From Brachypodium distachyon (taxonomy: Eukaryota; Streptophyta; Magnoliopsida; Poales; Poaceae): a DNA stretch of 64,000 nt. This document shows, in pieces, positions 43,858-55,541 of the stretch. The stretch lies in the NCBI RefSeq assembly GCF_000005505.3, contig NC_016131.3, positions 58,141,355-58,205,354 of the forward strand. Direction: 5' to 3'. The notes under the pieces are model-generated. The model was not told the origin of the DNA and ran no database searches. It worked only from the letters and a program-made list of their open reading frames with translations. The translations under genes were made by a program, and so were the position numbers. Position 1 is the first letter of the stretch. Every line of letters starts with the position of its first letter.

Positions 43858-46800
43858 AGTGCTGAAGTGATCCTTCCCCTTACTAGGGTTCGATATCTGT
43901 GTTTACTGTGCTAGTCCCTGAATCGACTCACTAGTACACACAGTTTCATGATGAAATGTACAGAAACAAAGGTCTAAGTACTTTATTACATCGCATCATC
44001 CAGAATTTAAATAGTACTTACAATCTCGCATGACCTCTTGGGCCAGCATAAAACAAATACTGTTTCATCATCATAAAACAAGGTTTCAAAACTGCAGCGG
44101 AAAAAAGGTAGATCATAAGGGCCACACCACTCCAAGGTGAGAGCATGTTGGAATGTAAGCACATGACCCACGACAAAACGACGAACCTCACTCATCGTCG
44201 GATCCACCTGCATTGTTAATTGCAGCCACTACGTGGTCAATACATTTGAATGTATTGGCAAGCTCACTAGAGTTATAAAGGACCTACCAAGTATATGCAT
44301 AGTTTGGCTAAGTGAGGTTTGGCTATTTTGCATAAAAGCATCATTATTCAAATCCTATCATTTTTAGATAAATAGTTTTGAATTCTGTTAGACACGGGGT
44401 AGAAACACCCATGCTCTTATTAACCTAGAGCACATTGAGTAGAAACATCAATGCTCCTACCCGGTTCAAACCATTCATTTTATTAGGAAATTGGAATGAG
44501 TGAGACCTTCCTTACAGCCCCAATATCTAGTTGCTTATAATTGTCCGTACCAAGGACACGGCTAAGTACTTAGTTTGACACTCTCGAGAGGTGGTACACT
44601 TTACCCACAAGAAATCGACGTGTTAATCCCTTGCTGTCCTCAGGGTAGAGTTGCAACGGCATCGACTACAGAAATTTTCAGAACATAATCCCCCAGACCA
44701 CCTGAGGGACGCGCCCCCACCTACACTGCTACATACCGATGTCACCTCGGATCCGGGTTCATATTTCTTACATCCATCCTGGTAGATCCCATAATAGCAT
44801 GTGGTTGTACTGGAAGCTACTAAACAGGAAACTAGTCCAGTCTCTGGTTACCCCGGGTGGCATTCCTCGGTTGCAACGCAGGCGCTCCAATAGAAATGGC
44901 GAGACGACTCATAGAAATGGACCCATAGAAATGGACCTGACGCCGCATACATCTCCACTTCCTCAAAGCAGCCCACCCAGGACGGTTCATTGAATTACTT
45001 GTTTTGCCATACACTAGGAAAACTATATTTGTAATTCAATAGTATCACATTGTAATAATACCGCCCTCGTTTATTATCATAGCATAGCATTTTACTACTA
45101 CGATGGCAATTGGTGGTGAGGACATGGCCAAGGTATCCTATACTACTATGACAAATCATAGTTAGCATAGATACAATAATAATCCTGACAATGCAACTAA
45201 TAAAATCTAGTGCATAATAAAATAATGGGTTGATGATCAAAGTGAACTTGCCTTGATAGTAGTTGGTATTCAGACACTCTTCACAGTCACACAGTTCGCT
45301 CTCCGAGAAAACTATACAATGAAGCAAACATACACATACATAAACACACCATACAATCAAAAGATTATGTATGCCATGATACAATGCAAAACATGTGACA
45401 TAAGTTTGGTTTATTTTATTGGGGTGATCTATTGATCCAATGCCTTGAGAATTAAACACATGTAATTAGGGTTTTAAACAAAAAGCGAAAGCTAGGGTTT
45501 AAATCCTAAAATGAGGTTTTATTTGCATCTGCAAAGCAATTTAATTCAAAATATTTATTTCTCTGTCCCATTGGACAGAGGACATTAAACTAAAATTTTG
45601 GGCACTGGTTTCATTCAGAAAGGACTTCTAAATAATTAGTTATGATTTAAATGGCATAAAACCCTAACCTGTAATTTGAATGTGATTCAAATATTCAAAT
45701 TTGAAATTGGACAGTGCCAAAAGATTCTAAATTTCCTAAGGATTCCAAAAAGGCATGGATCATTAAATTTGGCAAAACAGATTTAAAGTCATGATCATTT
45801 GAAGTTATTCGGGCCTATCTGCAAAAGTGCCTTTTATTAATTTCGGGGGATTAAAAATTACATTTTTATTTTATAAATCCGGGTGCCACGTGTCAGCATC
45901 TAAATGGTGCGTACCGGTTTGGCTAAAAATTAAAACGGGATCTAATCTTAGCCCTCGGATCCGGATCGGACGGACGAGGGGAGTTCTAGGGTTTACCGGT
46001 GGCGGCGGCGGTCACCGGAGATGGAGGGGATGGCGGCGCGGGCACGGGGACGGCGGCGCGGGGTGCTCCGGCGACGTGGGTGCGACGGGGAAGCGACGGG
46101 CGAGGGCGGCGCGGCACGGCGGAGACGGGGGCGCGGTCGGCGGCGCTCGGGGACGGCGGGGTCGGCGCCTAGGACGAGACGGGCGGGCGGCGCGGTTGGC
46201 GGACGGCGGCGCGGCCTCGGGCGTTCGTCGGCGGGGAGCTGCAGGGCACGAGAAAGAAAAAGAAGCGCGTCATCTTGACCGCGAGGGAGAGAGAAGAAGA
46301 GAGAGATGGACGGCTTCGAGGAAGGCTCACCGGACTTTGTCGGCGAGAGAGAAAACGGCGGCGCGGGCGGTCGGACTCCGGCGAGAAATCGGGGCGGCCT
46401 GGCGGCGCGATAGCGAGGGGGAGCAGAGGGGAAGAAGAGAGGGGGTCGCGGGGCTTAAAAGGACGCGCTCGGGCGTGCAAAAGGAAGGGCGGAGCGAGGG
46501 GAATCCGGCGGTGAGCGCGCGGCGGACGCAGGGCTTTCCTTCCGGGGAAGAAGCCCCTGACTGGTGGGCCCCAGTTGTCAGCGGGTGCAGGCGCGCGCGC
46601 GCGGTCGGGCGCGGTCGAATTGGGCCGGTTCGGCCCAAAGTGGCCGGGCCAGTCCGTTTGCTCCCTTTTTTTTTCTTTTACCCTTTTCTTTTTCTGTTTT
46701 TCTTATTCCTTTGATATCTTTTGATTTTGAACTCCAAATTGGTCCAAATAAATTCCAGAAAAATTGTAAAATCATGTTCTACCATGATACAGCTTTTGGG

Positions 46801-47141
46801 AGTAGTTTCTGTTCAAAATAAAATACACAAAAATACAATTGCCATATAAATGCTTTTAGGTCCATATAACTATTTAAATAAAATACTTTTTCAACTCCAA
46901 ATAATTATCCAAAAAATTATGGGATAGCTTATATATGCATTAAACCCCTTTTGTACATAAAACCTATTGGTTTGAAAATCCAAGGCTAAAAAGGGTGTAA
47001 ACCCTAGGGTTCAAAATGAAACAAAGTCTTTTAAAGCCTTTTTGAGATTCAAAATTTGAATTCAAATATGCAATTGTGGCATGATGCTTATGGATGAAAT
47101 GCACATGTAAAAGTTTGAAATTTTTGGGATGTTACAAGTGC
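43858..47141 (-). mobile_element. Solo LTR of a Gypsy-like retrotransposon, 3.27 kb
   Basis: The LTR-like body is 43863-47136. On the minus strand it starts TGTAACATCCCAAAAA and ends GGATCACTTCA, so it has TG...CA ends. AGTGC flanks both sides (43858-43862 and 47137-47141), a perfect 5-bp target duplication. A probable poly(A) signal, AATAAAGTACTTA, lies near 43980 on the minus strand. A GC-rich core at 45960-46660 is promoter- or leader-like; the long ORFs there are Arg/Gly/Ala-rich artefacts. No gag or pol is present and no second LTR was seen, so LTR-LTR recombination is the likely origin. Family: Ty3/Gypsy inferred from the TGTAACATCCC start. Confidence 0.85.
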
Positions 47142-48640
47142 TGGCCTAAAGATTGATTTGGAATGCATATTTCTGCATGCTGTGCTGAATGTCATCATTC
47201 CTTCCATGATGTGCCGAATTTTTTTGATGAACTGAATGTCTGCATCCCTTAGCTGCATTTTAGATGCATTTGTTTGGCCAAGTCATATGCATAAGATTAG
47301 TTTTGCTAAGTCGTATGGATAGGATTAGTTACTGCTCAGTTTTCATTTGGCATATGGATACACATTCTGAAGAATAGTATGACCCAACTAAAATCTGTGA
47401 AAAGAGTGAATACATATGGATGAGAAGTATAGTGTTTTGTCAACTGTACTACTATAGTATAGTCTACAGAGTAAACTTCCATATACACAAGCAGGGGAAC
47501 AGACCACTAAGAGACAGCATCCGGTAAACTGTTTTCTAAAGTTCTGCATAGAAACTCTAAACCATATCCATGGTGAAGAGCCTGTTGAAAGGAGAACCAA
47601 GTACAATGCTTTAGAACTTGCTCCATAAAAGAACATCAAAAGTATTGTCACATCTTCTGTCAGTAGTAGTGTTAGTCTCTGTATGTATTTGTACTGTTGG
47701 ATTTCTGCAGCTCCAATATTCTATTTGTCTGTATGTGTACTTGTATTTTTGCTGGAGCAATCAATTTCCTGAAACACTAGAAAGCATTACAAGTTCAGTA
47801 CTGTTTCTTATGCCAGTTTGAAAGGACTACAATATTTAAAAGTTCCTGGATAATTGAATTTGTTATATTGATAGTATAATGTATGTTTTCTGTTTGCCGT
47901 GTAACCACTTTCATGCACTTTGATAGACTAATGTATCCAATTTTCATGCAATTTGCTTTGTAACGACTTATCAATTCCTTTAGTTCTGATGGGTCTACTT
48001 GTTCTGTACAGCTAGAAAATGTGGTTAGTTTCTCAAAAAAAAGAAAATGTGGTTAGTAGAAAATGCACAGCTACTGTTCTGTAGAAGTACATTAATTAGT
48101 ACAAAAAAAGAGAGTAGAATCTTTTGAAAGTAAAATAATTACGTAGATCTGCTACTATATGTTTTTTGTTGGATTAGTTAATTAGTGTTGATTAATATGC
48201 TTATGTGCTAATCATTAATGTCCTCCAACTTCTAACTTATTATTTTTCTTTGTTATTAGTTTTGTAGATCCAACAGACTAGGATCTATCGAGACATGTTT
48301 GCCTTTTGTAGGAAGGAAATACACAAGAGAACATAGTAGCCGGTGGTTGACATCAAGATTGCACAATGGAGGATTGATGTTGGAGATGAACCTTTTAGCT
48401 ATCATTTTGTAAAACCGGATCAGTATGAACTTATAGTCCCTAGTTTTTTCTCTATCTTGGTAGTAGTGAACTTAGATGATGTTTCATGCACAGTTTGTAA
48501 ATGCGATGAATTAATGTACCATATTATCAGTTGATTAATAATATGCATGTTGTTAATTGGTGGATTTTGGATGGACAGAAACGTCAAAAAGTTGATTTGC
48601 AAAGCACCTTGTAAAGGCAATTGGCAGAAAGCCTACCATA
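47142..48640. other. CACTA interior, right part; no gene supported
   Basis: AT-rich sequence with small ORFs lacking motifs. The region near 48290-48420 has a mildly coding look (VDIKIAQWRIDVGDEPFSYH), but no gene could be built from it. Confidence 0.4.
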
Positions 48641-48984
48641 TGATATATAGGAGTTGGTCGGGAAAATCAATGTCGTCGAATTGTTGGTCGGCAAAGAGTG
48701 TTGACAAAGTCAACAGACAGTTGGTCGGCAAAGCGCGTACCATCAGACCGTTGGTCGGTAATGAGTAGTCGGTCGGGAAAAAAAATGTTGGTTGGGAAAG
48801 ATTTCTTAGTGCCGACGAACAGTCGGTCGGTAAAAGAATGTTGGTCGGGAATGACCTTTGCCGACAGGACTTTCGGTGACAGACGATGTTGGTCGGGAAA
48901 ACCCATTCCCTACCAACATTCTGTCGATGAATGTCCTTTTCCCGACCAACTTGTCTGTCGGAGATTCTGTACCGTGGTGTAGTG

Positions 48985-51725
48985 CCCAAGGACGATGGGT
49001 CTGACAGTGACAAGGATGATGACGACCTGCACCATGCCCCTCAAGATGGTGGGAATCATGACGATGCAATGGACAAAGACGACGGCCATGGGGGAGACGG
49101 CAGTGGTAATAAAGCCATGGACAACAACGAGTGCGCCGATCAAAATGCCAATGTCGAGGCAGTACAGAACGATGAATCTGGGACAGGCGGAGGTGAGCTG
49201 GACGCTAGAGCAACAGCGCCGAGAAATGTGAAAGATGTCCATCGCGGAGCCGCCGGAAATGCAGCTGGTGAATTGAAGTTAAAGAGGCAGATGTACATTT
49301 TGTTACATCTTCTGTTGTCATCATTTTCTTTTTTTTTATGGCAACTGCAGCTGTGATTATATGGCAATTCTGGTCAAAAACAGTGCGGCAACTGATATGA
49401 TGTAGTGTCTGGAGGCAACTATAGCTGTGCTGATATGGCAATTTTGGCCAAAACAGTCCGGCAACCGACATGCTTAGATGCACATTTAATAGATGCACAT
49501 TGCTCCGTTTTTATATTCATGTTGTGTTGTAGTAACTTTACCTAGTTGTCAACCATACGATGATGATTTTTGTATTCATTGATCCAGGAGCGAGTCGTCA
49601 TCCGATGATGATTTTGTGGATCACAAGAAACCGAGGTATCCCGTTCTCCTATCCAATACCTTATGTGGCACGCCAAGTATATGATATCTGATGTGTCAAT
49701 TTATATATTTATTTATAACAATTTCTATATTATTATTGGCAAGTCAAGTATTTTTTTTTTTGCTCTCATATTATTTTGTTTTCCAGAGTTAGTAAGATGG
49801 TTCCAACAAAAAGCACTAGACCTGCAAGGAGGTCCCCTCGGTTTTATCCAAATAAGGATAGGACAGACGGCGGGGTCTCAACTGTTGCAGCTCCTGCCCT
49901 CGGGAAGTATGAATGAACCATTTTTTATATGGCAATTTGTTTTCTGTTTTTTTAATGGAATTTTATGAATGTTTCAATACATGTTTCATCTGTTTGGTAC
50001 ACATTTTTTAAATTACTTTTTTGTTTTCCTTCTCCCAGGGTTGCTAAAAAGGTGCACATGAAAATTGTTGCACCTTCCAGGAGTTCTCCTCGTTTATCTC
50101 GCAAAACAGGGGGGCCCCTAAATGATGATGTAACCACCGCAGCTTGCATCCCTAAAATGTACGTGTATGCCCGACCCCTCTCCCTCCATGTTAGTTTTAC
50201 ATGGCAACTACAAGCATGTAGTGATGGCAACTTTCTTTTGTTTTTCCTGTTACCATAATTTCTCCCACCAGAGTCACTAAAAAGGTGCATCCGAAGGCTA
50301 CGGTACCTGCAAGGAGTTCTCCCCGCATTGCTAAAAAAATGGATGGGACATCAAAAGATGATGCTGCCCGCATTCATGAAAAGTATGTATAAAACTTTTG
50401 TCCCGTAAAATTCTTTTTCATTCATTTTTTGCTGTGTTTTTTTTTGTGTTCTCATAACATGGCAATTCCACCATTTTTCGATGTGGCAACTTTGTATAAT
50501 TTTAGTTGTTCAAGCAAAGGAAGCAAATGCTCTCGATGGACTACGCAAAACCACTGCCGTGTTTGATAGGCTGCGGGAAATGCTGAAAGTACCAAAGGCG
50601 GGGGATGGCCATAGTGTTGATCCAACAAGTTTGACGGCACCGGCTGCAGATGCTGGCGTTCCAAGCGCTGCTCTTGGGTCTGCTGCCAGGGTTGTAGCCA
50701 TTGCATTGCCAGACCCTGGGGCCGTCACTGCTCCCGACAGCAGGCGTGTTGAAGCCTCGTCCCCCGTCGTCAGGTTAGTGACAAAGCCGGTTGATATTGT
50801 CTCCCCCGTCGTCGGGTCAGCGTCAAGGCTGGTTGATATTGTCTCCCCCGTCGTCGGGTCAGCTTCAAGGCCAGTTGATATTGTCTCCCCCGTCGTCGGG
50901 TCAGCTTCAAGGCCGGTCGACATCGTGTTACCTGCTGTCCCGCCACCCGAACTCCCTAACTCAGACGGTGCATCTGAAACGGTTCAAGCAGGTGCAGCAG
51001 GGGGGGATTTGGTTGACAAGCCATCGCCAGCAGGTCTAGAAGCTGCGGAGGGGCTGGTTGGATTGCGCACAGGCATGTTCTCTGCTTCCCTACTGTTTGC
51101 GAACCGCACTGTTGGTCAGAATGAAACTACAGTGAAGAAACACACAAGAACAAAAGCTGCTGTTAAATTGGGGCTCGGGAGGGCAAGTGTGATCTCAAGG
51201 CGGCAATCAGTAGCGACTGCTGCTGGTGATGCATCAGCACCAGCAGGCACAAGCGACGGACTGTCCAAAAAGAAATTTGATGCCCATGGTAGTACCCGCC
51301 ATCCGATGGCATTCACCCCACCTTCGTGTGATCTTTGTATAAGTCTGATAGCACCGCAAGCAAGCACACTCACGAGCGGGAGTGATCAAGTTAGAGAACC
51401 TGACTCCAAGCAAGCAAAACACGTGTCATTTGTACTCCCAGATGAGAAGGCTGGTGTGCACTCTATTGCCCATTAGATCCTTTTTTTTTTCTCTTTTTAC
51501 ACATTTTTTTAATGCCATGTGACAAGTTTTATGTTCTATGTGGCAATCTTATCTCCTTTTCTATTTTTTTTTTGCAATAACTCAGGTGCGCACTCAGACC
51601 AGACCAAGGGAGCCGATTTTACCTGGGGTCACCTGCGTATGTATCTTAGGGAGAGATCGATATTTTTGACGCTTTCGACTTAGAATACCGGAAAGCAAAC
51701 GCGGCCTCCCTGTATGGTTCTGCAG
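48985..51725 (+). pseudogene. MULE accessory gene, 3' part
   Basis: After the CACTA the interrupted exon resumes in frame with KDDGSDSDKDDDDLHHAPQD, an acidic stretch. Exon-like pieces follow at 49588-49635 (SSSDDDFVDHKKPR), 49787-49906, 50039-50158 and 50272-50384. The last three are versions of one module, V(S/A/T)KxV followed by (P/A)RRSSPR-like, which suggests exon duplication. A long exon from about 50506 to 51476 has four VDIVSPVVGSASRP repeats (period 42 bases, 50790-50930) and a basic region. A last piece near 51655-51725 reads DIFDAFDLEYRKANAASLYG. Related transposon genes often go on into an Ulp1-type peptidase domain (C48); none is seen before the transposase gene begins, so the 3' end appears lost. 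Confidence 0.6.
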
Positions 51726-51793
51726 GTACTATAAATTGACAATACGTGCGTCCATTTTTTTTGTTCATGCTTGCCACACATCTTTTGCATTTT

Positions 51794-53856
51794 TTATCCA
51801 TGGCAACTTGTGATTTTCTTTTCTTTTTGTCTGGCCAAATCAGCGTGCAGCTCCAGGTTCCTGCCCATGAATCCGCCCATCTTTTCTTGCGCTTTCTTCA
51901 TAATGTGCCAGCGACAATTCCTATGTCTTGTTTCTGGGAAAACCTTTGATATCGCGTTCCTCATTGCAAAGTCTTGGTCTGTTATGATATTTGCGAGTGC
52001 AATTCCATCCATCGCTTCCAAGAATGTATTGAACAACCATACGAAGCTGAGGGTGTCTTCGTTTCGCAGGAACCCACACCCAAATTGAACCGACTGACAA
52101 TGGTTGCTTATTCCAATGAAAGGCGTGCACGGCATGTTGTACTTATTTGTCAGATATGCAGTGTCAAAGGAAATGCAGTCGCTGTAGTACTTGTATGATC
52201 TCCTGGCTTCTGTGTCTATCCAATACAAGTTGATCACCCTATCTTCATCATCTAGCTCGAAGCTATAGAAGAAGTCATCATCCTCTTTCTTCAGTTTTTT
52301 GAAATACCAGAGCGTATACTTCATGTCCATTACACAATGCTCTCTCCGCAGTGCCGCTCTGAAGTTGGCCATGTATGTTCTTGTGTACGACAAATCGTTC
52401 AGCTTGCCATGTAGGGTTGACAAGATCTGCATCATTTGGCTTGTTCGAAGGTTGCAAGCATGCATAAGCTTCACAAACTCCCTCTCTTCCCTCGGCATGT
52501 GGCGGTGCTATTGCAAGTACTTGCCAAGATCGAATTTCTTTAACACATTGTGGTTGTACTCTTCCTCAAACGGCTCCACGATATATGTTGCACCATCCAG
52601 CTTTACCTTCATTCTTGCGTGGCAACCAGTCCTTTCTGTAATGTTTCTTTTCCTTTTGGGGACCACTGATTCCGGACGCTGTGGGTCCTCCCTTTCTTTT
52701 TTGTTCCTGCCTGCCAAGTAACATACGAACTGAGCTCGGCTTGTTTCGCCACTCTTTATAGGCCTCTGGTAATCTATCCTTATGCCAAAGCCGTTCCATC
52801 TTGCATAGTCCAGATAGTGTTTTCTAGCTGATGCAATGCTATCGAACTCATGCCCACTGCTGGTTTCGCAGGAGCTGACATCACGTCATCAGCATCTTCG
52901 TCATCCTCATTGTTATCTCCATCAACTGCCCTTTCTCCACTCGATCCATGCGACAAAGGGGTTTCTGGCACCGTGCCTGTCCCGACATGTTCAGTGTGCG
53001 TAGGCCCCCCTATAGGACTTGGATCTGCACAAAATTACATGAAAACAATGTAATGTAGGCGAAGAAAAATCAACCAGCGCGTTCTGCGGAAAACTAGCAA
53101 CCGATGTAGTCGTTCCATGGCAACTACAAGCTTTTGCCATGTGTGTCGTATTGTCATGGGCAGCTCAACACCTTACCACGCGGCAACTTTAGAATTCATG
53201 TTATGGCAATTTCATGTCAATTAAAATGGCAACTCTTTTTTACCTCCTGCCTTCTCTTGTTGAAGTAGCACACGGGTGACACTGTCAGCAAACCTACTCA
53301 GTTCTGAATGCTCCATGTCAGTGCGCGGACCTGCAGCGGAGTAGTATTAGAAAAAAAAATTAACTGGGGGTGGGGAGGGGGTAAAATGACAATGGACACC
53401 CTGTTGTCTTGCCTTTTCTTTTCTTTTTTTGTTTGCTATACCTTGCAGCAACACTGGCTCATGCAGCATATCTGTGTGATGTGGTCCCTTTTCATACGCA
53501 ATGCGTTGACCTGTAGCATCAACCGCAACCTCATCTGCATCGTGCGGACCTGCACCAACAATGCATGATTTACTTCACATGTATGTAATTACAGTATCCA
53601 GTGCCTGGCAATTTTTAGCATGACATTGATGGCAACTTTTAAGTTGAGATGAACCGCAGCACATCATTTCTGACCAATAATCAATCTCACGGATGCAAGT
53701 GTTTTTTTTTTAAAACCTTGCGAAAGCGATATGACTTGATGTAGCAGCGGTAGCAGCGGGTATGAGGCATGCAGTCCATCAAAGGTTTCCGCCAAAACAT
53801 CATCCGGGGTCAATGTTGCGATCCTTTCGTTTTTTTCCTTTTTCGCAGGCGCCCTC
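51794..53856 (-). pseudogene. FAR1/mudrA-type transposase gene, decayed
   Basis: Minus-strand exons can be read at 53717-53856 (PDDVLAETFDGLHASYPLLP), 53442-53549 (GPHDADEVAVDATGQRIAYE), 53244-53330 (ELSRFADSVTRVLLQQEKAG) and 51794-53024. The last has an acidic stretch, then a FAR1 DNA-binding domain (HEFDSIASARKHYLDYARWN through RTGCHARM and EEYNHNVL). Then comes the MULE transposase core: ISFDTAYLTNKYN, NHCQSVQFGCGFL, IITDQDFAMRNAI and HRNCRWHIMKKA, which include candidate catalytic Asp residues. Lesions: one base appears lost near 52852 (frame change before HEFDS), and a TAG lies at about 52505-52507. The core ends about 14 residues after the HRNCRWHI block with no SWIM zinc finger, so the 3' part is missing or in an unrecognised exon. 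This is a transposon relative of the FHY3/FAR1 regulators, not a host FRS gene. Confidence 0.8.
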
Positions 53857-55343
53857 CTGTTTAGATAAGGAAATACATCGTCAAACTAGTGCGCACTTTG
53901 TCATTGCAAGGTCAAACCATTGTAGCAGTTTTGCATAGTTATTTGTTTATAATAACCGCAGCAAATTAACCATTTGTGTTCTTCACATACATGCACGAGG
54001 GAGGGGGGGGGGTGTTGTCACGGTACGTTGCTGTTCTGGACAACCTACCAACACACCAGGCTGTGTTTGGACAACATTTGAAGTGGGGCCAGATATGTCT
54101 GCACATATTAATATGTTTTTCATTTTCAGCTCTTTAAAATGCAATGCAGCAACTATATAAATGTTCATAGATGTTCGATGTGCCAGGAACATAGTTATGT
54201 GGTTGGGTTTAGATATAGGACTATATGGCAACACGGTCATGTAAATGTTGAGATGGTTTCTGTTAGATGGCTGCTAAATGTAAACAGAATATGGTGTCGT
54301 TTTCGTAGGTCAGACCGTACAATCTAAACGATCATGTGGCAACTTTAGATTCAATCATCTGGCAGGTTTACCTGCATGCATGGTGGTAATGGATTGGGTT
54401 AGCTACTGGGTTAGAGTCAAAATATCCAATTATGCTAGATATTGTTGAGATGGTTTTTGTTAGATGGCTGCTACATGTAAACAGAATATGGTGTCGTTTT
54501 CGTAGCTCAGACCTGGCAATCTAAACGACCATGTGGCAACTTTAGATTCAATCATCTGGCAGGTTTACCTGCATGCATGGTGGTAATGGATTGGGTTAGC
54601 TACTGGGCTAGAGTCAAAATATCCATTTATGCTAGATATTGGGTTAGTGTCAATCAACAAACACACACACTTAGGCACATGTAATCCAGAATCAACAGCA
54701 TGCATACACAGCCCATAGTTGAAAGTACTCAGATTTTATAACAACCACAGTTGGAATAAGCAATTCATCCAATTTTTCAGCCGGAGGCAGGCATACTTTT
54801 CGTGCATAATTAGGACAATTATCTTGGTCTGTACGCAGGATCTTTAAATCATCGTTTTTGTTTGGAATCGAGTGTAGGCAGTGGTTGCATAGTTGGATTT
54901 GGGGAGGTTGAGAAGTTGGGGTCACCTTTTTTCTGGAGATTTCTTTCTCGAGAGAGGGGATTCAATCAACAATGTTGGGGCATGTTCTTCATCATGTTGG
55001 TGGCAATTCTACCTGTTTTTTGGCGGTGGATTTCTGATGCTTTTTGGCTGGAGAGGAACCCCTTATGGCGTGGCTGCCATGGGCGCCGCCATGCCCTAAT
55101 CCCCCCTCTCCTGTTCTCTCGTCCTTGTCCTTCTCTCCTTCTCCAGCGGAGTCGTCCCGTTCTTTGGAGGCGGAGTCTTGTTGGCAACTTGGAAAGAAGA
55201 TAGAAAACCAGGCCCCAACCAACCGCAGGCCTCAGTTTGTGGGCTTTTTTTCGCTGGCAATTTTGAGGCATCCATTATGGCAACTCTTCTCCTTTTTTCT
55301 TCCCCGGGCCGTAATTGAACTTCACGCCGAATCGACAAGGCTT
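53857..55343. other. 5' region of the transposase gene and right terminal region of the MULE
   Basis: It contains intron- or leader-like AT-rich DNA with many GGCAACT motifs and a 197-bp tandem duplication. No coding exon was recognised upstream of 53856. A GC-rich stretch from about 55060 may be promoter. Confidence 0.4.
54247..54640. repeat. 197-bp tandem duplication inside the MULE
   Basis: GTTGAGATGGTTTCTGTTAG begins copy 1 at 54247, and GTTGAGATGGTTTTTGTTAG begins copy 2 at 54444. The two copies are near identical (about ten differences by eye) and both contain TGGCAACTTTAGATTCAATC. Confidence 0.9.
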
Positions 55344-55541
55344 GGCAACTAGCGTCGCGCCAGAGCGTTCCAGCGCGCACGGTACGAGCTCGTGCTCGCG
55401 CAGGAAGAAGCTGGCAACTAGCGTCGCGCTAGAGCGTTCCAGCACGCACGGAAACAGCTCGCGCTCGCGCAGGAAGAAGCTGGCAACTAGCGTCGCGCCA
55501 GAGCGTTCCAGCGCGCACGGTACGAGCTCGCGCGCTGCTGC
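55344..55541. repeat. 69-bp tandem repeat next to the right MULE end
   Basis: Three copies start GGCAACTAGCGTCGCGC at 55344, 55413 and 55482; the third is partial. The unit is GC-rich with CGCGC words. The minus-strand ORF over it has a 23-residue repeat and is an artefact. Such arrays near the ends occur in MULE terminal repeats and may bind transposase (inference). Confidence 0.85.

Larger units (their letters stand above)
42134..48987. mobile_element. Non-autonomous CACTA transposon, 6.85 kb
   Basis: The element runs 42137-48984. It starts CACTACACCACGGTACAGAA and ends with the near complement TTCTGTACCGTGGTGTAGTG. CCC lies on both sides (42134-42136 and 48985-48987), the 3-bp duplication typical of CACTA elements. 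Within about 250 bases of the left end and 350 of the right end, TTGGTCGGGAA and variants repeat, in direct and inverted form. Removing the element and one CCC rejoins the host frame (VGNP then KDDGSDSDKDDDD). No transposase ORF is present. A proline-rich, leader-like GC block at 42430-42760 may be captured host sequence. A solo LTR is nested at 43863-47136. Confidence 0.93.

Noticed and set aside
45827..46714. 295-codon ORF and overlapping Arg/Gly-rich ORFs
   Set aside because: They lie in the GC-rich core of the solo LTR, with open frames in several registers. The composition explains them.
43863..47136. Complete LTR retrotransposon
   Set aside because: There is no second LTR, primer-binding site, gag or pol, and the single body carries a perfect 5-bp target duplication. 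A solo LTR is the simpler reading.
51477..51793. Ulp1-type (C48) peptidase domain after the accessory gene
   Set aside because: Related transposon genes often have it, so I looked. Only a short DIFDAFDLEYRKAN-type piece is present and no His/Asp/Cys catalytic motif was seen.
51794..53024. Host FAR1-related regulator gene
   Set aside because: It lies between candidate MULE ends, convergent with an accessory gene, and is damaged by a shift and a stop. A transposon origin is more likely.
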